A stretch of DNA of 64,000 nucleotides, from contig CAMAWH010000001.1 in assembly GCA_945861635.1 (NCBI GenBank), positions 62,001 to 126,000 on the forward strand. The letters are read 5' to 3'. The stretch comes from Klebsiella pneumoniae. GTDB lineage: Bacteria > Myxococcota_A > UBA796 > SXON01. The notes under the pieces were generated by a model, which saw nothing but the letters and a program-made list of their open reading frames with translations, was not told the DNA's origin and did no database searches. This document shows, piece after piece, positions 53,043-61,550 of the stretch; within the stretch, counting starts at the first letter, position 1; every line of letters starts with the position of its first letter. Position numbers and translations under genes: made by a program.

Positions 53043-54020
53043 TCATGCGTACCGTGCCGCCGCCGCAAGGTGACGATCCCGAACCCAATCCGCGAGCGGC
53101 GTCGGCGATTCAACGCGGACGTCCGCGCCAAAGCCAAGGAGCCACTCACGTAATTCCGGGCCGATCGCGACGCACATGGCGAGGCGGACGCCACCATCCG
53201 GCAAGGAATCGAGGCGTTGGGAGGGATGCCACCGCCGCTCGCGCACGTACGGAGCCGTGTCGTGACTGAACGTCGCAACCACCCACTCTGCCGGACCGCT
53301 GATAATGCCGAACGAATCGGCAACCAACGCCTTGGGGTCGAAGTCGGCAGGGTAGTCGAAGTGTTCGCGACGAAGGCGGGAAAAGCGCAGGAACCGCTCG
53401 ACCGCGAAGGTCTTGACGCGTCCTTCCGCCACGTCTCGGGCAAAGAGGTACAGCCCCTGTCGATACGCTGCGAGCGTCAGCGGTTCAAGGCGATAAACCT
53501 TCGGAACCCCCTTCAACGCGCGGTACTCGGCGTCCGCCGGATTGCCGTAGATCAAGGCACTTACGATCTCGTCGAGCAATTCACCATCTCGTCCGTAGTC
53601 CTTGGAATGCTCCGGAACGGCCATGAACTTTCGGTCCAGCTGGGCGCCGATGTCCGCGGCGGCCCGGGTGATTGCCGGTTCGAGCCGCTCAATCGCGTCA
53701 TCAATGTCACTGGCGAACGAGGTGCCCTCCAAAAATGTGAACAGAGTGCGCCCGAAATGCAGCGATAAAACCTCCGCCAGCGACAACTGCACCCCCGCTC
53801 GTGCGTACGTTCGATCCAGTGTGAGAATGCGTTCGCCACCCAACCCCTCTTCTTCGATGGGCATGCCCATGTCCCGGAGGTCCGCGATGTACCGACGCGT
53901 GGTTCGGGCGTCGAGATCGAAGCGCACCATCACCTCCGAAACCGCGACTCCTCCTCGGCGTTGGAGGAGTTGGAGTACGCGCACGAGCTTCTGCGATTTG
54001 TTCAGCGACGAGTCGGTCAT
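53043..54020 (-). CDS. WYL-domain transcriptional regulator
   Basis: This 325-residue regulator has an N-terminal winged helix (QKLVRVLQLLQRRGGVAVSEV; RTTRRYIADLRDMGMPIEEE, both cut here) followed by the WYL-type beta-barrel. In place of canonical Trp-Tyr-Leu it has YRLEPLTLAAYRQGLYLFARD, the expected ligand-binding core. A C-terminal WCX-like domain ends at WVRDRH. Both ATG 54020 and ATG 54053 are possible starts. WYL regulators often bind nucleic acid or nucleotides and control DNA-damage or defence genes, but none are adjacent here. Confidence 0.86.
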   Translation of the reverse strand: MTDSSLNKSQKLVRVLQLLQRRGGVAVSEVMVRFDLDARTTRRYIADLRDMGMPIEEEGLGGERILTLDRTYARAGVQLSLAEVLSLHFGRTLFTFLEGTSFASDIDDAIERLEPAITRAAADIGAQLDRKFMAVPEHSKDYGRDGELLDEIVSALIYGNPADAEYRALKGVPKVYRLEPLTLAAYRQGLYLFARDVAEGRVKTFAVERFLRFSRLRREHFDYPADFDPKALVADSFGIISGPAEWVVATFSHDTAPYVRERRWHPSQRLDSLPDGGVRLAMCVAIGPELREWLLGFGADVRVESPTPLADWVRDRHLAAAARYA

Positions 54021-54192
54021 GATTTTTTTTCGTTCTATCCCGAGGGCGGACATTTTTTGGCAGACGTGTGGACGAAGATGCAGGGAGCGGGTTGCACCCG
54101 TTCAGGTGTTCAGGTAGACTGTAATCATGTTCAGGCAGGTTTTGGAAATAATCGCTGCGCTCGTTGGAGCAAGCACACCCGTGGAGGTCTCG

Positions 54193-54399
54193 ATGTCTCA
54201 CGCGACGCTGGTCGATCTGATGGTTACCGTGTCCTTTTCCGCGGGGTTGATCCTCGCGGGAGCTGCCGTCATCGCCTCGCTGCCATGGGGCGCAGATGCC
54301 ATGGACGACTCCGAACGGGGCGTGCGGGCGCTCGCGGAACGGGTGCTTCGGCGTCGTCGCGGCCACGCCCATGGAGTCCCCGCCGTCACGGCGCCGTAA
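54193..54399 (+). CDS. Small membrane protein (68 aa)
   Basis: A 68-residue protein with one or two membrane helices near the N-terminus (LVDLMVTVSFSAGLILAGAAVIASL) and a basic tail (RVLRRRRGHAHG). ATG 54193 is chosen for the strong GGAGG five bases upstream; an ATG at 54127 gives a longer form. It lies between the divergent WYL regulator and leuS. Function unknown. Confidence 0.6.
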   Translation: MSHATLVDLMVTVSFSAGLILAGAAVIASLPWGADAMDDSERGVRALAERVLRRRRGHAHGVPAVTAP

Positions 54400-54477
54400 A
54401 GTCAGGTCGGCGCTTGAGCGGCAGCACGGTTCGCCGCGTCGAGTGGGCGCGTATAAGCCGGCGCCCGGAGGCGCCCC

Positions 54478-56952
54478 GTGAGCCGCTACACCCCTGCCGA
54501 AATCGAGCCCGCGTGGCAAGCCCGTTGGCGTGACGAGCACACGTTCCGAACCGACGAGGACCCGGCCAAACCGAAATTTTACGGCCTGGTCATGTTTCCG
54601 TACCCCTCCGGCACGGGCCTGCACGTCGGTCATCCGGAGAGCTACACGGCGGTCGACATTGTGGTTCGGTACAAGCGCGCTCGGGGCTTCCGGGTGCTCC
54701 ACCCGATGGGCTGGGATGCGTTTGGATTACCAGCCGAACGCGCCGCGGTCAAAGAGGGGCGGCACCCAGCCATAATCACAAAAGAAAACACCGACAACTT
54801 CCGACGCCAGTTGATCCGTCTCGGATTCTCCTACGATTGGGATCGAGAGGTGAACACCTCCGCCCCCGACTACTACCGGCATACACAGACCATCTTTCTT
54901 GAGCTTCACCGGCGCGGACTGGCGTATCTGGCGGAGGTTGCGGTGAACTGGTGTCCTGCGCAAGGCACCGTTCTCGCCAATGAGGAAGTGGCCGACGGAA
55001 AGTACAAAGAGACGGGAGACCCTGTCGAACGCCGGATGATGAAGCAGTGGATGTTGCGAATCACGGCATACGCCGAGCGCCTCCTCGCCGATCTCGACGG
55101 ACTCGACTGGCCGGAGGGCATCCTCGAGATGCAACGCAACTGGATCGGGCGGAGCGAGGGCGCGGAGGTGCGCTTCGCGACGGACGTTGGCGACCTGTCC
55201 GTGTTCACGACCCGACCGGATACGCTGTTTGGAGCGACGTTTTGTGTACTGGCGCCTGAGCACCCCTACGTTGCCCGCCTGACGAACGATCCGGCGGTTG
55301 ACGCCTACGTCACCGCTGCACGGAACCGCTCCGACATGGATCGGCAGGTCGCCGGAGAAAAGGAAAAAACCGGCATCTTCACAGGGACATACGCCACCAA
55401 TCCGGCAACGGCGGGCCGCGTTCCCATCTGGGTCGCCGACTACGTGCTGATGTCCTACGGCACCGGCGCCATCATGGCGGTACCCGGGCACGACGAGCGG
55501 GACCATGCATTCGCCACCAAGTTCGGGATTCCTGTCATTCGCGTTGTGGAAGGCGGCACGTTGCCCTTTGCGGGAAACGGAATTGCGGTCAACTCCGGCT
55601 TCCTCGACGGCCTCGCGACGCCCGAGGCGTGCACGACGATGACCGGCTGGTTGGAGGTCAACGGCGTGGGCAATAGAAAGGTAAGGTACAAGTTGCGGGA
55701 CTGGCTGTTCTCCCGGCAACGATATTGGGGGGAGCCGTTCCCTCTGGTCCACCTTGAGGACGGGTCCGTCGTCGTCAGTGAGGACTTGCCGGTATTTCTA
55801 CCGCCGCTCGACGACTTTCGGCCAACGGCCACCGGAGAGCCGCCATTGGCGAGGGCCACGGGCTGGGTGGATACGTCGTGGCGCGGACGGCCGGCGCGGC
55901 GTGAGCTCAACACGATGCCCCAATGGGCCGGGAGCTGCTGGTACTGGCTTCGGTACATGGATGCGACCAACACGGAGCGCCCGTTTGACGCGGAGAAGGA
56001 ACGTTTGTGGGGACCCGTTGATCTGTACGTCGGCGGCGTGGAGCATGCCGTGCTGCACCTGCTGTACGCGCGGTTCTGGCACAAGGTCATGTTTGACGCC
56101 GGCTGGGTGCACACGGTCGAGCCGTTCACGAAGCTCTTCAATCAGGGGATGATCCTGGCGTTCAGCTACAAGGACGCGAACAACAAATACTATCGCCCAG
56201 ACGAGGCGGAAGATCGCGGCGGCACCAGCTTTGTCATCGGCACCGAGACCCGGCTCGACGTGCAAATTGAAAAGATGTCAAAGTCAAAATACAACGTCGT
56301 CAATCCCGACGACGTGGTGCGGGAGTGGGGAGCCGACGCGCTCCGCGTCTACGAGATGTTCATGGGACCGCTGGAGCAGGTCAAACCGTGGCAAACGGCC
56401 GGTGTTCAGGGCGTTTATCGATTTTTGGAGCGCGTCTGGCGCCTATTCGTGGACGACGCGGGAGAAACGCGCGTCGGCACCGAGATCAGCGCGGACGCCC
56501 GGCGAGCGCTGCACGCCGCGATCAAGGAGGCAACGGAGGGCATCGAGGCGATGCGTTTCAACACGCCTATCGCCAAGATGATGGAGTGCGTAAACGCGTG
56601 CAAGGGCATCGCCATGCCCCGCGCCGAAGCCGAGGCGTTCGTGCTCATTCTGCACCCTTGGGCGCCACATCTGGCCGAGGAATTGTGGAGCCGTATTGGG
56701 AATCCTTCCACCGTATACGGGCAGGCGTGGCCGAGGTGGGACGAGGCTGCGCTGGTCGACGAAACGGTCGAGGTCGCCGTTCAGGTACAGGGTAAACTCC
56801 GCGGCACCTTCCTCGCCCGGCGGGGAGCAGGGCGCGAGGAGCTGATTGCCGGGGCCAGGGAAGTGGAAAACGTCGCCCGACATCTCAACGAGAAGGAAGT
56901 CGTGAAGGAAATCGTCGTACCCGACAAACTCGTTGGATTCGTCGTCCGCTAA
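54478..56952 (+). CDS. leuS: Leucyl-tRNA synthetase
   Basis: This 824-residue class I synthetase has its HIGH motif as HVGH (49-52, SGTGLHVGHPES) and KMSKS in the sequence EKMSKSKYNVVNPDD near 600. Editing-domain signatures TTRPDTLFGATF and GTGAIMAVPGHDERD are intact, so it should edit misactivated norvaline or isoleucine. The C-terminal domain ends with the usual V-x-GK segment (VQVQGKLRG). It starts at GTG 54478. It overlaps the opposing barrel gene's stop by four bases. Confidence 0.96.
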   Translation: MSRYTPAEIEPAWQARWRDEHTFRTDEDPAKPKFYGLVMFPYPSGTGLHVGHPESYTAVDIVVRYKRARGFRVLHPMGWDAFGLPAERAAVKEGRHPAIITKENTDNFRRQLIRLGFSYDWDREVNTSAPDYYRHTQTIFLELHRRGLAYLAEVAVNWCPAQGTVLANEEVADGKYKETGDPVERRMMKQWMLRITAYAERLLADLDGLDWPEGILEMQRNWIGRSEGAEVRFATDVGDLSVFTTRPDTLFGATFCVLAPEHPYVARLTNDPAVDAYVTAARNRSDMDRQVAGEKEKTGIFTGTYATNPATAGRVPIWVADYVLMSYGTGAIMAVPGHDERDHAFATKFGIPVIRVVEGGTLPFAGNGIAVNSGFLDGLATPEACTTMTGWLEVNGVGNRKVRYKLRDWLFSRQRYWGEPFPLVHLEDGSVVVSEDLPVFLPPLDDFRPTATGEPPLARATGWVDTSWRGRPARRELNTMPQWAGSCWYWLRYMDATNTERPFDAEKERLWGPVDLYVGGVEHAVLHLLYARFWHKVMFDAGWVHTVEPFTKLFNQGMILAFSYKDANNKYYRPDEAEDRGGTSFVIGTETRLDVQIEKMSKSKYNVVNPDDVVREWGADALRVYEMFMGPLEQVKPWQTAGVQGVYRFLERVWRLFVDDAGETRVGTEISADARRALHAAIKEATEGIEAMRFNTPIAKMMECVNACKGIAMPRAEAEAFVLILHPWAPHLAEELWSRIGNPSTVYGQAWPRWDEAALVDETVEVAVQVQGKLRGTFLARRGAGREELIAGAREVENVARHLNEKEVVKEIVVPDKLVGFVVR

Positions 56953-57878
56953 CCGTCGCGCGCGGGGCGTCGGCGTTCCCTCACCGCCGCCGCAGGTGGC
57001 CACGGGGAGGCGATCGATACCTCAAGGTAGGCCGCAGGCGCGTGGTTCTGGTAGTCCACCTCCGCCTTCAGACGGACGACCTTGACGAGCGTCGATGCGA
57101 CACCAAGTCCGCCGCCGGGGCCGAACGCATCGGCATACTCGAAGCGTCCCATCGGTGAAATCACGCCGGACGGCCAGATGGCGACCTCCGCTTGCCCGCC
57201 GATGGCGCGATTGCTGTTTCCGACGAGTTCCACGCCGCCGCCCACGATTCCCACATTCACTCGGACCCCGAGTTCAACGCCGAACAGAGGACCGACGGTC
57301 GGCCGCGACCACGCGCCGGCGCGGAGCGTGACCGCGTCCGTGGCGTATGCGCCGTCCACCCCGACGATCGGACCGAAATTTCGCTCTCCAAACTCCGATA
57401 GGTGGAAGACGTCGTACCGGGGAGCATCCAACCCGGCCACAACTTGACCCGTGAAGCCAGCGCCCGTCATGCCGATCGAACCACCGAGAATGCTGCCCGG
57501 AAGCAGCAGCGTATTCATGGAGAAAGCGGAGAAAGCGTTGTCCCACGGATCGACCTTTTCGATCCGCCACGGGCCGGGCGCGATGCCACCCTCCACGAAG
57601 AAGGCGCCGGTGTGGTACCGCACCGTCGCCTGTTCGGGCGCGAGCCCGTAGACGGTGAGCAACGCGCCATTCGACAGGAGCGTAGCGTTGAAATCCAAGT
57701 CAAACCGAGCGGAAACGTGCTCGCCTGCAATCGCGAGATCGCCTTCGACCTGCCGCAACGCCAGCGCACCCTGCACCGACGGCGCGAACGTGGTCGTGTT
57801 CAACACGTCGACGGCACCGCCGACATCGACGTCGGCCGCCGCAGCCCGCGCGATGAAACCGAAAAATAGGTGTGCCAT
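56949..57878 (-). CDS. Outer-membrane beta-barrel-like protein
   Basis: This 309-residue exported protein has a short N-terminal signal (LFFGFIARAAAAD) from ATG 57878 with GGAGG just upstream. The body alternates amphipathic strands every 10-12 residues, rich in Gly, aromatic and small residues, for example LALRQVEGDLAIAGEHVSAR, GAFFVEGGIAPGPWRI and FGVELGVRVNVGIVGGG. This is the pattern of an outer-membrane barrel. There is no C-terminal aromatic residue, so assembly class is uncertain. Confidence 0.7.
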   Translation of the reverse strand: MAHLFFGFIARAAAADVDVGGAVDVLNTTTFAPSVQGALALRQVEGDLAIAGEHVSARFDLDFNATLLSNGALLTVYGLAPEQATVRYHTGAFFVEGGIAPGPWRIEKVDPWDNAFSAFSMNTLLLPGSILGGSIGMTGAGFTGQVVAGLDAPRYDVFHLSEFGERNFGPIVGVDGAYATDAVTLRAGAWSRPTVGPLFGVELGVRVNVGIVGGGVELVGNSNRAIGGQAEVAIWPSGVISPMGRFEYADAFGPGGGLGVASTLVKVVRLKAEVDYQNHAPAAYLEVSIASPWPPAAAVRERRRPARDG

Positions 57879-57897
57879 CCGTCCTCCAGACACCGGA

Positions 57898-57913
57898 GGC
57901 GCAAGGATGCGCC
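57898..57913 (+). promoter_or_regulatory. Short perfect hairpin in the intergenic region
   Basis: GGCGCA-AGGA-TGCGCC is a perfect six-base stem just after the barrel gene's start. A tandem AGACTGAT pair lies at 57951-57966. Both are in the 142-base gap before the SUKH protein. No promoter elements could be read with confidence. Confidence 0.3.
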
Positions 57914-57990
57914 CGTGAACCTATGCTGAACCCCTTCTCTTGCCGCGTCAAGACTGATAGACTGATCCTCCCGCCTCCTTTCCCCGTCGC

Positions 57991-58015
57991 GAGCGTACCC
58001 CTCACGCTCCCGGAG
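57991..58015 (+). promoter_or_regulatory. Hairpin next to the Shine-Dalgarno of the SUKH-repeat gene
   Basis: GAGCGT (57991-57996) and ACGCTC (58004-58009) are exact complements with a seven-base loop. GGAG (58012-58015) follows two bases after, and the ATG lies at 58021. The layout repeats that found before the gene at 47226. Possible translational control, inferred. Confidence 0.4.
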
Positions 58016-58020
58016 TCCTC

Positions 58021-60882
58021 ATGGAACCAGCAGTAGATCCCTTCCACCCGCTCCTTCGCATCATCGAACGCTACCGCGCCGACGTGCATTATCTGCGTCC
58101 GCCGCTTCAGGAAGCATCCATCGCTACCATTCAGGCGCACCTCGGACGGGAACTTCCCAGTACCCTGCTTACTTTTCTGTCGCGGTGGAACGGCGCGACG
58201 CTCTTTCGCGGCGCCTTGCGCGTGCGGAGTGTCGCGGATCTGGCGCCCCCGAACCCGGACGTGCCCGAAGTCATCCTCTTCGCCGATGGTCCTGGAGAGG
58301 ACGATCGATGGGGCTTTGCCGAGACGCCGTACGGGCATCACTTCGGACGCTGGGACGGAGAACGGCTCCTGCCGCTGCACGAGCATTTCAACCGCTGGCT
58401 CTACGCACAGGCGCGGGTCCTCGACGAAAATCGTAGGGAGGAGGAAGAGAAGGGCCGGGTGCGCCTAGAAGTGGACCCGGAAAACGGGTTGCTCGTTTTC
58501 GCCGAAGGAGAGCGCCTGCTTGCCGATGGCGACGGAGACGGTGCCCTGAAACAATTCCGCCGCGCGACGGCGTTACACCCCAACCACGCCCTCGCGTGGC
58601 AGCGGCTGGGCGAGGCGCTGCTTGCCGTTGATCGCGCCGGCGCGACCCACGCGCTCCTGATGGCGCTTCGAAGCACGAGCCTGCCAACGCCCTACCCCGG
58701 GGCACCGATTGCAGAAAGAGGCCTATTTCGGGCCTTGGAGCGCCTGTTTCCTGCGGGGGACGCCGGATGGGAACGCGAGCTGGTCCACTTTCTCGGCGAG
58801 CGCGTTCCCGATTGCAAACACGGCGATGGCGCTGACCTCATCGATGCCGCGGGACAATCGCTTGTCCGCTGCCGGCTCGCCAACGGGGATCGCGCCGGGG
58901 CCCGACTCGCCCTCGTCGAACTTCGCCAGCGGATCGCCGGCTTCACGCTGCCGCCCGACCTCCCCGCACTCACCCTCACGTTGGTCGCTCTACACACCGA
59001 CCTCGGCGAGCACGAGGAGGCGGAGGAGATCCTCCGACGTTTGCGCCGCCATCCTGACCTCACGGTACGCGCCCGTGGCGAACTCGCGCTCGCGCGGATC
59101 GCGCTGCATCGCGAGGAGCTTTGGGTCGAGGACATCGTCCGGGGCGCACTCGAAAACCTCCGCTCGAACGAGGATCGCTGCGATGCCTACCTGATCCTCG
59201 CCGAGCGCCACGACGACGAAGCGCTGGTCGAGGCGAGCCGCCTGGCTGCGCAGCTGGGGGATCCCGTGCGCGAGGCAAAAGTCTCCCTCCTCCTCGGTGA
59301 CGCATGCCGCACGGCCGGTGACCTGCCAGCGGCAAACCAGCATTATCTCGCGTGCGCTCGCGACCCGGAAACAGGCTTTCGTGCCCGACTGAGGCTTGGT
59401 GATCTCGCGGGGGACTCCGCCGACGCCATGCCGTTCTACGTGGACGCTGTGGATGGCTACAAGCAGCTGCAGCTGCCGATCCGCGAGGCGTGGGCGCGCC
59501 TCCGGCTGGTTCGATGCGGCGACGCATCTCAGGCCGAACAGGCCCACCGCATCTTCAAAACCGCTGGCCTGGCGGCGGGCGTCGCCGCAGCCGACGCGCT
59601 GATGGCTCGCCAAAGCCTCGACTGGCACCTTGCGATGTCCGCCGACCATGCGCGTCAGCGTTACGACGCACAAAGAATGCGACCGCCGATGGTGCGGTCC
59701 GACGCCGACCGCCCGGAACGCCGAATCCTTGCCCACCGCTCCGCGATTGCCGCCGGCGACCGGCAGGTGGTGGCCGCACTGGAGGCCGACATTCTCGGTG
59801 AACTTCGCCGTATTCAGGCAAGCGATGGCCGCACCCGCGACCCTGCCGCCATGCGCTTTGTCGGCGGCGTCGACCTGCTGAGTGGGCATCCATCGTGGGA
59901 GGCAGCACAAGTCCTTTTGCGGCTTTTGAACGAGGATGTGCATCAGGACGTGGCCGGGCGTGCACTCATCGGTGCGATGGCGCGGTCGCCCAACATGACG
60001 CTCGTCGACGGCCTCCTTCGCGCGCTCGACACGCTCACGGAGCCCGCTGCGCTTACGATGGTCGTGGAGGCCGTCGGGTGGCGGCGTGAGGAGGCGGCAA
60101 TTCCGCGACTTCGCGCGATTGCGGTCGAGGGCTCGCTCCCATTGCGCAAGGCTGCCATCACCGCGCTCGGACGCATCGGGGACATCGATGGCATCGACGT
60201 GATCCTGCCCGCGATGGAGCTTCCGGAGTTGGCGGAGGAGGCATCGATCGCCCTGCTCCTGCTCGGGGAATGGCGTGGCGTCGCACACCACGGGCAAGCG
60301 CTCGGCCGCGATCCCACCGGGTTGAATCGGAACTCTGGCGAGATCGTCGGACGGTATGGTGGAACGGGCTACCTGCTTCTGCTGCTGCGCGTCGCCGAGC
60401 GGGAAGGCCCCGCCGCACTCGGCGCGCTGGCAGGACTCGGCCTCTGTGGCTCCACGCGCGTGATGAGCAAGTTGATCGAGCTGATCGCCGACCGCGACCC
60501 GACGCGCCAACAGGTGGCGAACACGGCGATGGAATTGATCACCGGACACAGCGAGGACCTTGAGGAGTCACACGCCCGCACGCGGTGGGAGGCATGGTGG
60601 ACGGAAAACGGTCCAAAATTCAGCAACGACGTCCGTTATCGCTACGGCGCGCCGCTGACCGTTCGCACGCTGATTGAGCGCCTGGGTCACGACGATCCGA
60701 CCGCTCGGCAAGTCGCCTACGACGAGCTTGTCATCGCAACCGGTTGTCGTTTGCCCTTCGACGCCGACGGGCCATGGCGGCTCCAACTGGCGCATCGAGC
60801 CGCGTGGAGTCGTTGGTACGCAGACGCCGCACACACGTTTCCAGACAACGGGTGGATATTCGGCGGCGAAGGCGTCGCCTGA
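58021..60882 (+). CDS. Giant SUKH (SMI1/KNR4-like) - TPR - HEAT protein
   Basis: This 953-residue cytoplasmic protein has an N-terminal SMI1/KNR4-type domain (about 20-125, IATIQAHLGRELPSTLLTFLSRWNG; quoted here in part: LPSTLLTFLSRWNGATLF). A charged helix (RREEEEKGR) follows, then many TPR-like units (about 150-520) and HEAT-like units (about 600-830, REEAAIPRLRAIAVEGS; LRKAAITALGRIGD). SUKH domains act as immunity proteins to toxins, or as protein-binding modules. The repeats suggest a scaffold. There is no toxin gene adjacent. Confidence 0.8.
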   Translation: MEPAVDPFHPLLRIIERYRADVHYLRPPLQEASIATIQAHLGRELPSTLLTFLSRWNGATLFRGALRVRSVADLAPPNPDVPEVILFADGPGEDDRWGFAETPYGHHFGRWDGERLLPLHEHFNRWLYAQARVLDENRREEEEKGRVRLEVDPENGLLVFAEGERLLADGDGDGALKQFRRATALHPNHALAWQRLGEALLAVDRAGATHALLMALRSTSLPTPYPGAPIAERGLFRALERLFPAGDAGWERELVHFLGERVPDCKHGDGADLIDAAGQSLVRCRLANGDRAGARLALVELRQRIAGFTLPPDLPALTLTLVALHTDLGEHEEAEEILRRLRRHPDLTVRARGELALARIALHREELWVEDIVRGALENLRSNEDRCDAYLILAERHDDEALVEASRLAAQLGDPVREAKVSLLLGDACRTAGDLPAANQHYLACARDPETGFRARLRLGDLAGDSADAMPFYVDAVDGYKQLQLPIREAWARLRLVRCGDASQAEQAHRIFKTAGLAAGVAAADALMARQSLDWHLAMSADHARQRYDAQRMRPPMVRSDADRPERRILAHRSAIAAGDRQVVAALEADILGELRRIQASDGRTRDPAAMRFVGGVDLLSGHPSWEAAQVLLRLLNEDVHQDVAGRALIGAMARSPNMTLVDGLLRALDTLTEPAALTMVVEAVGWRREEAAIPRLRAIAVEGSLPLRKAAITALGRIGDIDGIDVILPAMELPELAEEASIALLLLGEWRGVAHHGQALGRDPTGLNRNSGEIVGRYGGTGYLLLLLRVAEREGPAALGALAGLGLCGSTRVMSKLIELIADRDPTRQQVANTAMELITGHSEDLEESHARTRWEAWWTENGPKFSNDVRYRYGAPLTVRTLIERLGHDDPTARQVAYDELVIATGCRLPFDADGPWRLQLAHRAAWSRWYADAAHTFPDNGWIFGGEGVA

Positions 60883-60891
60883 TCCAAGCGA

Positions 60892-61476
60892 TCAAAGCCG
60901 GATCTTGTAGGCCTGCGTCTGCCCCTTTTCCTTTTCGTCCTGCGCCCGTTTCGCCTGCTCGCCCTTGGCTTTTTCCAGCCACTCCTTGAACACCTCGTTG
61001 TCCGGCTCAAACGAAATGGCGAAGTTGATCTGCATCACGCAATTCTTGAAATCCGCTTCATTGAAGCATTGCAACGCCATCTTCCAATACTTTCCTCCCT
61101 TCTCTGTTCGAGAGGCCCGGGACGGATCGTTTTTCGCGGCTGCCTCCGACTCGGCGGACCGGCGCGCGTCGTCTGTCAAGCGCATCGCACCAGCACGGCG
61201 ATCCGTGTCGTAGCGGGCCCGCGCATCCGGGTCGCGAAGGGACCGATACGCATCGTTCACCCCTTTGAACACCTCATTTGCCCGGGTGCGGAACTCCGGC
61301 GGCGCCCCCGCCGTATGCCGATCGGGATGGAGCCGGCGGCTCTCGTTACGAAATGCACCATCTACCTCACTTTGTGGTGAGTCTGACTTGAGGCCGAGGA
61401 GTTGGTAGTAGTCCAGCTCGGGCAAGAGCTCGTGCATCGTTTCGATTTCAATTCGGGAGCGCAGGCGAGGATCCAT
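60892..61476 (-). CDS. J-domain co-chaperone
   Basis: This 194-residue protein starts at ATG 61476. The J domain covers about residues 15-80, with YYQLLGLKSDSPQSEV and the Hsp70-activating HPD in RRLHPDRH. The rest is a charged helical region (EKAKGEQAKRAQDEKEKG). It has no Gly/Phe or zinc domain, so it is a type III J-protein. It lies 74 bases downstream of a lidless DnaK-like gene on the same strand and probably serves it. Confidence 0.88.
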   Translation of the reverse strand: MDPRLRSRIEIETMHELLPELDYYQLLGLKSDSPQSEVDGAFRNESRRLHPDRHTAGAPPEFRTRANEVFKGVNDAYRSLRDPDARARYDTDRRAGAMRLTDDARRSAESEAAAKNDPSRASRTEKGGKYWKMALQCFNEADFKNCVMQINFAISFEPDNEVFKEWLEKAKGEQAKRAQDEKEKGQTQAYKIRL

Positions 61477-61550
61477 GGGCGGAGTGTAGCCCAAAGCGCC
61501 GAACCGGTGCGGTGCGCGGCGCCGTTTGCCCAACACGCACGGTCCGAGGA

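Noticed and set aside
53043..54020. Defence island signalled by the WYL regulator
   Set aside because: No nuclease, restriction, CBASS, Gabija or toxin-antitoxin genes are adjacent.
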